Below, piece by piece: positions 28,258 to 36,569 of a stretch of 64,000 bases of DNA. Numbering within the stretch: the first letter of the stretch is position 1; every line of letters begins with the position of its first letter. The translations under genes and the position numbers were made by a program. The notes beneath the pieces were generated by a model. That model worked only from the letters and a program-made list of their open reading frames with translations. It was not told the origin of the DNA and did no database searches. The DNA is from Bacteroidota bacterium. Lineage in GTDB: Bacteria; Bacteroidota; Bacteroidia; Chitinophagales; Chitinophagaceae. The stretch is taken from positions 248,001 through 312,000 of the forward strand of contig JAFDYF010000056.1 in NCBI GenBank assembly GCA_018267575.1. Reading direction: 5' to 3'.

Positions 28258-29058
28258 ATGACACGCAGCCAGCTAATTGAACAGATTTTCCAGAAAAAGT
28301 CCTATCTCTGCGTTGGGCTCGATACGGACATAAATAAAATTCCCCGCCATCTACTTTCTGCGGCCGATCCGGTTTTTGAATTCAACAAACAGATTATCGA
28401 TGCCACCAAAGATTTTTGCGTGAGCTATAAGATCAATACCGCATTTTATGAAGCGATGGGTGTAAGAGGCTGGGAGACCCTGCAAAAAACAGAAGCATAT
28501 ATCCCTTCCTCCCATTTCAAGATTGCCGATGCCAAGCGGGGTGATATTGGTAATACTTCCACCCAGTATGCAAAAGCTTTTTTTGAAGCGTTGAGCTTTG
28601 ATGCCGTTACGGTTGCTCCTTATATGGGGGCAGATAGCGTAAAACCTTTTCTTCAATATGAGGGGAGATGGGCGATTGTACTAGGTCTTACGTCCAACGA
28701 AGGCGCCCAAGATTTCGAATTTCAAAAATTGAGGGATGAATATTTGTATGAAAAGGTTTTGAAGACGGTATCACAGTGGGGGACAACCGAAAACCTGATG
28801 TTTGTGATTGGCGCTACACAAGATGGTCAATTCAAACAAGTAAGAAGTTTGACACCAAACCATTTTTATCTGGTACCGGGTGTGGGAGCGCAAGGTGCTA
28901 GCTTGAAAGCGATTTCCGAAATAGCAATGAATAAAGACTGTGGGTTGCTGGTGAATGCCAGCCGTGCCATTATCTACGCATCGGATGGGGAAGATTTTGC
29001 CTTGAAAGCTGCAGCCGTGGCAAAAGCATATCAATTAGAAATGAGCACCTATCTATAA
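28258..29058 (+). CDS. pyrF: Orotidine 5'-phosphate decarboxylase
   Basis: From the ATG at 28258 the protein has 266 residues. It decarboxylates OMP to UMP. The motif FKIADAKRGDIGNTSTQYAK holds the catalytic Lys-Asp group of the longer type-2 PyrF, and VGLDTDINKIP is the expected opening. A TTG at 28240 would add six residues but sits in a promoter-like CTTTCTTTG. It converges with a symporter gene with only 19 bp between stops. Confidence 0.94.
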   Translation: MTRSQLIEQIFQKKSYLCVGLDTDINKIPRHLLSAADPVFEFNKQIIDATKDFCVSYKINTAFYEAMGVRGWETLQKTEAYIPSSHFKIADAKRGDIGNTSTQYAKAFFEALSFDAVTVAPYMGADSVKPFLQYEGRWAIVLGLTSNEGAQDFEFQKLRDEYLYEKVLKTVSQWGTTENLMFVIGATQDGQFKQVRSLTPNHFYLVPGVGAQGASLKAISEIAMNKDCGLLVNASRAIIYASDGEDFALKAAAVAKAYQLEMSTYL

Positions 29059-29077
29059 ACTTTACAGAAAGAGTTTT

Positions 29078-30310
29078 TCAGGCAGATAAGCTTTTGCTCA
29101 GAGGCATTTCCCAATCACCACTATTAAAATCACCTTCACTTTTTGCAATTACCAGTGTAGCTACCCCATTCCCGATAATATTGGTAATGGCTCTGGCCTC
29201 GCTCATGAACTTGTCGATGGCCAAGAGAAAAGCCAATCCTTCCACTGGAATTTTTTGGATAGCCGTAAGCGTGGAAGCGAGTATGATAAAACCACTGCCG
29301 GTAACACCTGCCGCTCCTTTTGAGGTAATCATTAGGATACCGAGTATGGTCAGCATCTCCGCTGTGCTCAGGTGCACATTGTATAATTGTGCAAGAAAAA
29401 TAGTGGCCATAGAAAGATAAATAGAAGTGCCATCCAAGTTAAAGGAATAACCCGTGGGTACCACCAACCCAACGACGGGTTTGCTACAACCCATCATTTC
29501 TAATTTACGCATTAAAGAGGGGAGCGCTGCCTCGGAGGAGGAGGTTCCGAGTACAATCAATATCTCTTCCTTGATATTTGACAAGTATTTCCAAATACTG
29601 AGTTTATAATAACGAAGGATGAGCCCCAACACCATAAAAATAAATACGGCCATGGTTGCGTAAACTGTGAGCATTAATTTGCCCAAGGGCAATAATGTTT
29701 TGATGCCAAACTTGCCTATGGTAAATGCCATTCCGCCAAATGCGCCGATGGGAGCGAGATACATCACATACTTCAATAGCTTGAACACGAATTTGGTAAT
29801 GGGTTCTAAAAAAGCGAGTATGGACTCCTTTTGTTTCAACAGACTGATCACAATACCAGCAATGATTGCAAGCAAAAGGATTTGTAAAGTGAGGTTTGAA
29901 AGAAAAAATTCTTTCCAGTCAATACCCTTACCCACATGTTTGGTGTATTTGGAAGCATCTGACACAGCAAGTCCGGTTTTCCCAATCTTTCCGGGTTGGA
30001 TGATATCTGCCAGCACAATACCAATTATCAAAGAAATGCTGGTCACGATTTCAAAATAGAGCAAGGACTTGGCTCCGATGCGGCCCACTTTTTTTAGGTT
30101 GCTCATGCCGCTGATACCGGTGACGATGGTAAGAAAAATAATAGGAGGAATAAATATTTTAATGAGCTGGACAAAATAAATACCCAATTTTTCAGTCTTG
30201 ATGGCAGCAGCAGGAAAAAAATATCCAAGCAAAATAGCGAATACCAATGCCAGCAGCACATAAAAAGTTAGATGGGTAAAAAATTTGGGGATTTTTGTTT
30301 TACTGGGCAA
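29078..30310 (-). CDS. Dicarboxylate/amino acid:cation symporter (GltP/DctA family)
   Basis: The 410-residue inner-membrane protein has the features of DAACS carriers: a serine-rich re-entrant loop GTSSSEAALPSLM, the sodium/substrate segment YSFNLDGTSIYLSMA, and GAAGVTGSGFIILAST. It imports glutamate, aspartate or C4-dicarboxylates with protons or sodium. The start is a TTG at 30310; the frame has a stop (TGA) six codons upstream and no ATG before the first membrane segment. It is a single gene. Confidence 0.92.
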   Translation of the reverse strand: MPSKTKIPKFFTHLTFYVLLALVFAILLGYFFPAAAIKTEKLGIYFVQLIKIFIPPIIFLTIVTGISGMSNLKKVGRIGAKSLLYFEIVTSISLIIGIVLADIIQPGKIGKTGLAVSDASKYTKHVGKGIDWKEFFLSNLTLQILLLAIIAGIVISLLKQKESILAFLEPITKFVFKLLKYVMYLAPIGAFGGMAFTIGKFGIKTLLPLGKLMLTVYATMAVFIFMVLGLILRYYKLSIWKYLSNIKEEILIVLGTSSSEAALPSLMRKLEMMGCSKPVVGLVVPTGYSFNLDGTSIYLSMATIFLAQLYNVHLSTAEMLTILGILMITSKGAAGVTGSGFIILASTLTAIQKIPVEGLAFLLAIDKFMSEARAITNIIGNGVATLVIAKSEGDFNSGDWEMPLSKSLSA

Positions 30311-30449
30311 AGGTTTTGTTTTGTATCACCAAATATCAGTGAAAAATTTTGATTCTGAAAGGGATAGAACTGCAAAGCTTTTATAGCAGCATTCGTTCTT
30401 CGAAAACTGTAAAATGAATATCATTAGATGTACTGCAGATATTGCTGAG

Positions 30450-31715
30450 TTATTTAAAATCTTTCAGAATCTCATAAAACCGGTACACATCTTCAAATGA
30501 ATTATAGAGTGGGGCAGGTGCTACCCGTATCACCCCCGGTTCCCTGAAGTCAACAATAATGCCGGCTTCTGTCATTTTTTGATGGATTTCTTTTCCATTT
30601 TTTTTGAAGTATAATGATAATTGGGCGCCCCTTCTTTCTGGCTCAGCGGCTGTGATGATTTCAAAATCCAAGTTGGAAAGGCTGTTCAATAAAAATTCCA
30701 AGTAGTAACTCAGATCTATACTTTTTTCCCTGAGCGCTTGCATGCTGGTTTGCTCAAACAATTCCAAAGAAGCTTTCAGTGCCACCATGTTCATTACTTG
30801 GGCCGTGCTGATATTCCAGCCACTGGCATCGGGTTTGGCGATAAAACCTTTTTCCATCTTAAACCGCGTAGCTTCTTCATTTCCCCACCAGCCCGCCAAG
30901 CGTGGTTGATCAATATTTGCTGCATAACGTTCATGCACATATACTCCACCTACCGCCCCTGGACCTCCGTTTAGATATTTATAGGAGCACCATACCGCAA
31001 AATCAACATCCCAGTCGTGAAGGGAAAGTTCGGTATTCCCCACAGCATGGGCCAGATCGAAGCCAGCAATTGCTTTTGTTTTATGAGCAGCTTCTGTCAA
31101 TCTTTGTATATCGAATAACTGACCGCTATAATAATTGATGCCGCCAAATAAAATTAAAGCCAATGAGTCTTTGTTTTTTTCAATGACAGCGAGAATATCT
31201 GCTTCGTGGATTATTTTTTCTCCTTCTTTGGGTGTTATTTCAATAATGGCATCTGCTGGTTCAAAACCATGCATTTTTACTTGGGTTTCTATTGCATACT
31301 GATCAGAAGGAAAGGCACCTGCTTCCATCATGATCTTATATTTCTGTTTGGTAGGCTGATAAAAGCTCAGTAGCATTAAATGCAGGTTCACCGTTAAGCC
31401 ATTCATTACCGTGACTTCGTGTTCCAAACAACCTACTATTTTTGATAGGGGTTTTCTAAAATAATGTTGGTAATAAAGCCAAGGATTTTTTGCATGTATA
31501 AATCCAGCAATGGCTTGTTCCTTCCAGTCTTTGAGTTCTTGCAAAACCGCTGCTTCTATGTTTTTGGATTGTAGCCCCAGCGAATTGCCACAAAAATAGA
31601 TGGTATCCTTGCCCTGGTATTGTGGGAAATAAAATTGAGAGCGGAAATGCCTCAGTGGATCTTCCTGATCTTTTTGTTTTGCAAAAGATTCGATTGCTTG
31701 GTATTGGTTCTGCAT
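30450..31715 (-). CDS. kynU: Kynureninase
   Basis: From the ATG at 31715 the protein has 421 residues. It is a PLP enzyme that cleaves kynurenine to anthranilate and alanine. Marks are IYFCGNSLGLQ (39-49), MNGLTVNLH, GFDLAHAVGN, and the PLP lysine Lys246 in SYKYLNGGPGAVGG. A longer frame starting at 31772 lies inside a terminator palindrome and is rejected. No tryptophan dioxygenase or kynurenine formamidase is next to it. Full length is normal. Confidence 0.95.
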   Translation of the reverse strand: MQNQYQAIESFAKQKDQEDPLRHFRSQFYFPQYQGKDTIYFCGNSLGLQSKNIEAAVLQELKDWKEQAIAGFIHAKNPWLYYQHYFRKPLSKIVGCLEHEVTVMNGLTVNLHLMLLSFYQPTKQKYKIMMEAGAFPSDQYAIETQVKMHGFEPADAIIEITPKEGEKIIHEADILAVIEKNKDSLALILFGGINYYSGQLFDIQRLTEAAHKTKAIAGFDLAHAVGNTELSLHDWDVDFAVWCSYKYLNGGPGAVGGVYVHERYAANIDQPRLAGWWGNEEATRFKMEKGFIAKPDASGWNISTAQVMNMVALKASLELFEQTSMQALREKSIDLSYYLEFLLNSLSNLDFEIITAAEPERRGAQLSLYFKKNGKEIHQKMTEAGIIVDFREPGVIRVAPAPLYNSFEDVYRFYEILKDFK

Positions 31716-31752
31716 CGCCAAGGTTTTGTTGCAAGTTAACTGAAGTTTTCCC

Positions 31753-31794
31753 TTACAAAAAAAGACAGTCATGCATGACTGTCTTTTTTTGTAA
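31753..31794. terminator. Perfect 42-bp palindromic terminator
   Basis: A perfect palindrome centred on ATGCAT has a GACAGTCATGCATGACTGTC core flanked by seven A and seven T residues. It lies 17 bp downstream of the DUF4097-like gene stop and ends the ECF operon; by symmetry it works in both directions. It shows that the kynU start is downstream of it. Confidence 0.88.
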
Positions 31795-31810
31795 CATCAA
31801 GAAATCTGAA

Positions 31811-32908
31811 TCAAGAAACTTCCACTTCTTTTTTCCTTTTTTTATTGTTTTTTTGTTGAGGTGCAGCTTCCTCCTCTTCCTTACTTAAAGCTGTATGTGA
31901 CAGTTTGATATCCCCAAAACTGCTTTTGATTTTTATTTTCGCTTTTCCATCACCCACAGTGCCAATATAATCCTTATCAAAACGGATACCATTGTTATCA
32001 TCCCCATACTCGATTTTTTCAGATAGATTAAAATCGGTATTGTTTTTAAAATCGCCAAAGTTGGTATGGATTTCAAAACGGGCCGAGAGGTCTTTGGGAA
32101 CAATCACCCGGATGGATGAATACGATTCGCTGATGGTCAGTTCCTCAATGGCATTGCTTACGTAGTACTGCACCAGATCTGAAAATTCGTTGATGATTTT
32201 TATGGAACCACTTAACTTACCCACGCTGCACTTGCCATCAAACTTGAATGTTAGTTTGCCATTATGTATATCACCGATTTGAGCCTCGCCAAATTCCACG
32301 TCTATGGCTTCCACATTGTCTAGATTGCCGGAATTTAAACTGCCGAATTTACTCGTCAGATTTATGAACCCCTTAAAGTCGGGGAGAACTGTTTTCCCAA
32401 ACTGATTGATGATTTGCAAAGGATTTGCGCTTGGCATGTACACGATATAATTAATATGGAATTGATAACTATTAACGACATTGTGTTTGTGATAGCTATA
32501 ATTATTTTTATTATTCCCATTATCATCACTATCATCATGGTCTCTATTACGTTCGTCGGTTTTTTCATTGTCTGTTCCTTGAACATGTGTTTTAAATGAA
32601 ATGTTATTGCCCGAACGGTAATCGTTTATCTTTATATTATCTATTATTTGTTGTGCTTTTTCATCAGTGGCTCCTTTTGCATATATCTCTATATCAACTT
32701 TGAATTCATTCTTGTCCCAAATATTGATGATTACATCCCCAAACGAGTTGTCAATATTCAATTTGTCGTTGCTTCCAACACTGTAGCTTTTGCTGATGGT
32801 TTTCCTTTTTTCTGCCCCATCTTCATTCCCAGTGGCCCATGTCAGCATGGGTTGTATAACAAGTGTAGCCAGAAGGAGTTTCTTAAATAGATTGATATGC
32901 TTTTTCAT
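31811..32908 (-). CDS. Secreted DUF4097-like (beta-helical repeat) protein
   Basis: The 365-residue protein has a signal peptide ending LTWA (about 1-26) and a long region of repeated short beta strands with NSFGDVIINIWDKNEFKVDIEIYAKG near residue 52 and later FGSLNSGNLDNVEAIDVEFG, typical of DUF4097 adhesin-like domains. A polar Asp/Asn-rich segment lies near residue 115, and the C-terminus is strongly basic (KKRKKEVEVS). It overlaps the anti-sigma gene by 26 bp. Function is unknown; such proteins often accompany ECF systems in Bacteroidota and may be part of an envelope response. Confidence 0.75.
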   Translation of the reverse strand: MKKHINLFKKLLLATLVIQPMLTWATGNEDGAEKRKTISKSYSVGSNDKLNIDNSFGDVIINIWDKNEFKVDIEIYAKGATDEKAQQIIDNIKINDYRSGNNISFKTHVQGTDNEKTDERNRDHDDSDDNGNNKNNYSYHKHNVVNSYQFHINYIVYMPSANPLQIINQFGKTVLPDFKGFINLTSKFGSLNSGNLDNVEAIDVEFGEAQIGDIHNGKLTFKFDGKCSVGKLSGSIKIINEFSDLVQYYVSNAIEELTISESYSSIRVIVPKDLSARFEIHTNFGDFKNNTDFNLSEKIEYGDDNNGIRFDKDYIGTVGDGKAKIKIKSSFGDIKLSHTALSKEEEEAAPQQKNNKKRKKEVEVS

Positions 32909-33596
32909 ACACTGATTTTTTTGCGTGATTGATTTTTTTGATAATGTCCAATTGATGGTTCAGTAACCGCATCTGCAGTTGCAGATTCTGGATCATCTGT
33001 TCTATTAATTCTTCGCTATTCTGATTTGTTGATAAACGGCTTTCGAGAAAATGATAGGCACTGTCCAGTTTGGTTACATCACTGGAAAATTGTTTATACA
33101 ACAGCGGCTCATCCTTGCTCATTTTTTTTAGCTCTTTATCTTTGATTTCTATAATCTTCGCAAAATGATAGATTTCTTCTTTCGCATCCTCTTCTGGGTT
33201 GGTAGTTGGGGTTTCATTTTTTTCTGATTCTTTCTTCTCAACTTTATTGGTTGCTGTTATTGGATTAAGCTCATTGGTTTCGCTTTTTATATTAGCATGG
33301 AGGCTGTCATCCTTTTGTTGCGTAGGAGCTTCATGATGAACTTTTGCAACATCCGGCAGAATACTGGTTTCTGCCCCAGATTTGGAACGAGTCAAAAACC
33401 AAAGCCCTGCAACAGCGCAGATGAGCACAGCCGCAACGGCTGCCCATTGCCTTGCCCTCATTTTTATAACAGAACCAGTTTCTTTTTTTAGAGGCAAGGA
33501 CTGCTTCTGGATTTGGTCCCAAAATTTTTCAGAAGGAACTTCATCATCAAATTCCTCAAGGTGATCCTGTATAAAATTTTCAATACGACTGCCCAT
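32883..33596 (-). CDS. Putative anti-sigma factor (single-pass membrane protein)
   Basis: From the ATG at 33596 the protein has 237 residues. A cytoplasmic N-terminal part (1-47) with acidic and FWDQIQ motif precedes one membrane segment (about 48-65, AAVAAVLICAVAGLWFL). The rest is a charged, coiled-coil-prone region outside the membrane. No zinc-binding anti-sigma motif is seen, so the role is inferred from topology and position: it starts 2 bp after the ECF sigma gene and overlaps the secreted protein gene. A TTG at 33602 overlapping the sigma stop is an alternative start. Confidence 0.7.
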   Translation of the reverse strand: MGSRIENFIQDHLEEFDDEVPSEKFWDQIQKQSLPLKKETGSVIKMRARQWAAVAAVLICAVAGLWFLTRSKSGAETSILPDVAKVHHEAPTQQKDDSLHANIKSETNELNPITATNKVEKKESEKNETPTTNPEEDAKEEIYHFAKIIEIKDKELKKMSKDEPLLYKQFSSDVTKLDSAYHFLESRLSTNQNSEELIEQMIQNLQLQMRLLNHQLDIIKKINHAKKSVYEKAYQSI

Positions 33597-33598
33597 AA

Positions 33599-34162
33599 TC
33601 AACCTCCATTTTTTATAATCATGAGTAATTTTTGTTTGGCTCTCATATATTGGGTTCTTACCGTTGTGTGCGCCACGTTTAATATTTCGGCAATCTCTTC
33701 ATGGTCGTAGCCTTCAAAAAGATAGAGACTGAGAACAGTCCGATAACCATTGGGCAACGACATCATGGCCTTTTTGATGGTTTCCACTTTTAAGGTTAGC
33801 TCGTTTTCATCCAACTTTTCTTCTTGTGGCAGTTCCACCATGCTTGCTTTCTCTATTTCAATCAGGTCTATTTTCTTTTTGCGCAAATGGTTGATCGATT
33901 TGTTGATAACTATCTTTTTCATCCATGCGCCAAAAGTGGACTTATATTGAAAGCTTTCGAGCGTCTCAAATGCCGCAATAAAGCTATCCTGCAAAATATC
34001 CTCGGCATCCTTTCTATTGTTCAGCATGCGTAAGCTAGTATTGAACATGGCTTTGGCATATTTCTGGTATAAGATTTTATAGCTGTCCCTGTCGCCCAGT
34101 TTGCATTTTTCCACCAGTTCATCCTTTTCTATCGGAATTGTTATTTCCAAATAAGCCTGCAT
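33599..34162 (-). CDS. ECF-type RNA polymerase sigma factor
   Basis: The 187-residue protein has sigma-70 region 2 (about 20-90, with NNRKDAEDILQDSFIAAFE) and region 4 (about 125-180, with SLPNGYRTVLSLYLFEGYDHEEIAE and a helix-turn-helix). It directs RNA polymerase to a small regulon, probably including its own operon with the putative anti-sigma factor and a secreted protein downstream. The signal it answers to is unknown. Confidence 0.94.
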   Translation of the reverse strand: MQAYLEITIPIEKDELVEKCKLGDRDSYKILYQKYAKAMFNTSLRMLNNRKDAEDILQDSFIAAFETLESFQYKSTFGAWMKKIVINKSINHLRKKKIDLIEIEKASMVELPQEEKLDENELTLKVETIKKAMMSLPNGYRTVLSLYLFEGYDHEEIAEILNVAHTTVRTQYMRAKQKLLMIIKNGG

Positions 34163-34373
34163 TTTAAAGTGATATGATTAAGAGACAACACTATTTAACG
34201 GATGTTGCATGAAGGGGATTTTTTTTGGGTTGTTGTTAAATCTAATTTTTCTTGCCTTTTCGTCATCCCAAAGTTTGGGCAGTTCATGTTTTATCGCAAT
34301 TACGCATAGTCAACCCCGTATGCTTGAAATAATGGAGCATAATCGCACTGTATTTCCCTCGTCCAAAACTCCG

Positions 34374-34381
34374 TATTTTTG
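34374..34381 (+). promoter_or_regulatory. -7 promoter element of the acyl-CoA dehydrogenase gene
   Basis: TATTTTTG is a perfect TAnnTTTG, 21 bp before the ATG at 34403. It overlaps a TTG (34379) that would otherwise add eight residues. The gap 34163-34402 shows no gene. Confidence 0.55.
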
Positions 34382-34402
34382 CTTAAATGCAAAGCGATTT
34401 TT

Positions 34403-35587
34403 ATGGCAGTAAAAACCGACCTGTTCCAAAGTCCCGATTATTTTTTGACCGATGAGCTATTGACAGATGAGCACAAACTTATTCGAGAGACGGTGCGAGC
34501 CTATGTCAAGAAAGAGATTTCTCCGATTATAGAAGATTATGCACAAAGGGCTGAGTTTCCCCAGCAGATTGTGAAGCAATTGGGTGAGTTGGGCTGTTTT
34601 GGGCCAACCGTGCCTGTTGAATATGGTGGTGGTGGGTTGGATTATATTAGTTATGGATTGATGATGCAGGAACTTGAGCGGGGCGATAGCGGCATACGCT
34701 CTACAGCTTCTGTGCAGGGATCCTTGGTCATGTTCCCAATCTATCAATATGGGAGCGAGGCCCAAAAGAAAAAATATTTACCCAAGCTGGCGAGTGGTGA
34801 ATGGTTGGGATGCTTTGGGTTAACTGAGCCCAATCATGGCTCCGATCCTTCCAGCATGCTTACCAATTTTAAGGAAGATGGCGATTATATTATATTGAAT
34901 GGTGCCAAAATGTGGATCAGCAATGCGCCTTTCTCGCAAGTGGCCGTGGTTTGGGCCAAGGATGAACAGGGAGAAGTGCGTGGTGTGATTGTGGAAAGAG
35001 GGATGGAAGGTTTTTCAACCCCCACTACTCATGGTAAATGGAGCCTTCGGGCTTCGGCTACCGGAGAGCTTGTTTTCGATCATGTAAAAGTGCCGAAAGA
35101 AAATATTTTGCCGAATGTAAAAGGGTTAAAAGGTCCTTTGAGCTGTCTTACAAAAGCGAGGTATGGGATTGCTTGGGGAGTTATTGGCGCTGCAATGGAT
35201 TGCTATGATACGGCACTTCGTTATAGTAAGGAGCGGGTTCAGTTTGATAGACCGATTGGTGGTTTTCAATTGCAACAAAAAAAATTGGCAGAGATGATCA
35301 CCGAGATCACCAAAGCACAATTATTGAACTGGAGGCTAGGGGTGTTGATGAATGAGGGAAAAGTTACGCCTGCACAGGTTTCGATGGCCAAGCGCAATGG
35401 TTGTGAAATAGCAACCAATATCGCTAGGGATGCCAGACAGATGTTGGGTGGCATGGGTATTACAGGGGAGTATTCCATCATGCGCCACATGATGAATCTC
35501 GAAAGCGTGATTACTTATGAAGGCACACATGATATACACTTATTGATAACAGGAATGGATGTGACCGGATTGAATGCGTTTAAATAA
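34403..35587 (+). CDS. gcdH: Glutaryl-CoA dehydrogenase (acyl-CoA dehydrogenase family)
   Basis: From the ATG at 34403 the protein has 394 residues. It is close in pattern to glutaryl-CoA dehydrogenase over its whole length: RSTASVQGSLVMFPIYQYGS, LGCFGLTEPNHGSDPSSM, LRASATGELVFDHVKVP, RYGIAWGVIGAA and ITYEGTHDIH with the catalytic base Glu373. It oxidises and decarboxylates glutaryl-CoA to crotonyl-CoA in lysine and tryptophan breakdown, using FAD. The 3-hydroxyacyl-CoA dehydrogenase gene at 24 kb could act later in the same route. Another short acyl-CoA dehydrogenase function is less likely. Confidence 0.88.
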   Translation: MAVKTDLFQSPDYFLTDELLTDEHKLIRETVRAYVKKEISPIIEDYAQRAEFPQQIVKQLGELGCFGPTVPVEYGGGGLDYISYGLMMQELERGDSGIRSTASVQGSLVMFPIYQYGSEAQKKKYLPKLASGEWLGCFGLTEPNHGSDPSSMLTNFKEDGDYIILNGAKMWISNAPFSQVAVVWAKDEQGEVRGVIVERGMEGFSTPTTHGKWSLRASATGELVFDHVKVPKENILPNVKGLKGPLSCLTKARYGIAWGVIGAAMDCYDTALRYSKERVQFDRPIGGFQLQQKKLAEMITEITKAQLLNWRLGVLMNEGKVTPAQVSMAKRNGCEIATNIARDARQMLGGMGITGEYSIMRHMMNLESVITYEGTHDIHLLITGMDVTGLNAFK

Positions 35588-35649
35588 GTTTATAAGTTGA
35601 TTAGTTGAGGGATTTCAACTAACCAACTTTCAGCTTTCAACAAAAAAGT

Positions 35650-36156
35650 ATGAAAATATTTCTCATCGGGTTTATGGGTTCAGGGAAAACACACTGGGGT
35701 GAATTACTTTCAGAGAGGTTGGATTTGCCTTTTTTCGATTTGGATGCGGTGATTGTTCAGACAGAGCAAAAGTCCATATCGGATATTTTTACGGAGAAGG
35801 GTGAAGAATATTTCCGCTATAAGGAAAAGGAAGTACTGGAGGAACTGGTGAAGGACCACGATAAATTTATCGTTTCTTGTGGAGGTGGTACACCTTGCTT
35901 TTTTAATAATATCCTGTTCATGAAAAAAGAGGGTAAGGTGATTTGGCTTAACACGTCTGTGGAAGTATTAAAAAAGAGATTGGTGAAGGAACGGATGAGC
36001 CGGCCTTTGGTAAGGGCAGTGGGGGACGCAGAATTAGAATCCTATATCGTGCGAAAATTGGGAGAGCGGAAAATGTATTATAGTCAGGCCGATGTGATTG
36101 TGGAAGAAGAAAATATTGACATCCATTCATTGATAGAAAACATTAAGCATGAATAA
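35650..36156 (+). CDS. aroK: Shikimate kinase
   Basis: The 168-residue protein phosphorylates shikimate in aromatic amino acid synthesis. The Walker A motif GFMGSGKTH (7-15), the shikimate-binding FFDLDAVI and SCGGGT, and the MSRPL lid are all present. Length is normal. Its last 8 bp overlap the DUF423 gene, so the two are cotranscribed. Confidence 0.94.
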   Translation: MKIFLIGFMGSGKTHWGELLSERLDLPFFDLDAVIVQTEQKSISDIFTEKGEEYFRYKEKEVLEELVKDHDKFIVSCGGGTPCFFNNILFMKKEGKVIWLNTSVEVLKKRLVKERMSRPLVRAVGDAELESYIVRKLGERKMYYSQADVIVEEENIDIHSLIENIKHE

Positions 36157-36544
36157 AACCTTTTTTGCCACAGGAGCAGTATTGGGCGGTTTGTCCGTGG
36201 TATTGGGCGCATTTGCAGCGCATGCACTAAAGTCGCTATTGCCGTTGGATGCCGTGGCCATTTTTGAAACGGGAGTTCGTTACCAATTCTATCATGCGCT
36301 TGCATTATTGATACTTGCCGTTTCCTTTGAAAAACTGGATGCAAAATGGGGAAATAGGAGCGGCTTGTTTTTTATTCTTGGCATTGCCCTCTTCTCAGGG
36401 TCTTTATATATGCTCAGTTTTTTAAAAATAGGTGAGCCTTCTGCGATCATCAAATGGGTAGGAATCATTACCCCATTTGGCGGGTTATCGTTTATTATAG
36501 GTTGGTTATTTCTTGTTTTGGCTGTGCTAAAAAAATCAAATTGA
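36149..36544 (+). CDS. DUF423 family membrane protein
   Basis: The 131-residue protein has about four hydrophobic segments and the DUF423 signature GALSVVLGAFAAHALK-like opening, here GGLSVVLGAFAAHALK (13-28), with GVRYQFYHALALL. It overlaps aroK by 8 bp and is convergent with a histidine kinase gene 25 bp away. Function is unknown. Confidence 0.92.
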   Translation: MNKTFFATGAVLGGLSVVLGAFAAHALKSLLPLDAVAIFETGVRYQFYHALALLILAVSFEKLDAKWGNRSGLFFILGIALFSGSLYMLSFLKIGEPSAIIKWVGIITPFGGLSFIIGWLFLVLAVLKKSN

Positions 36545-36569
36545 AACTAGCTAGTACATTTACTTTGGT

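Noticed and set aside
31716..31772. Longer start for kynureninase
   Set aside because: The extension lies partly inside a perfect terminator palindrome and adds residues not seen in the family.
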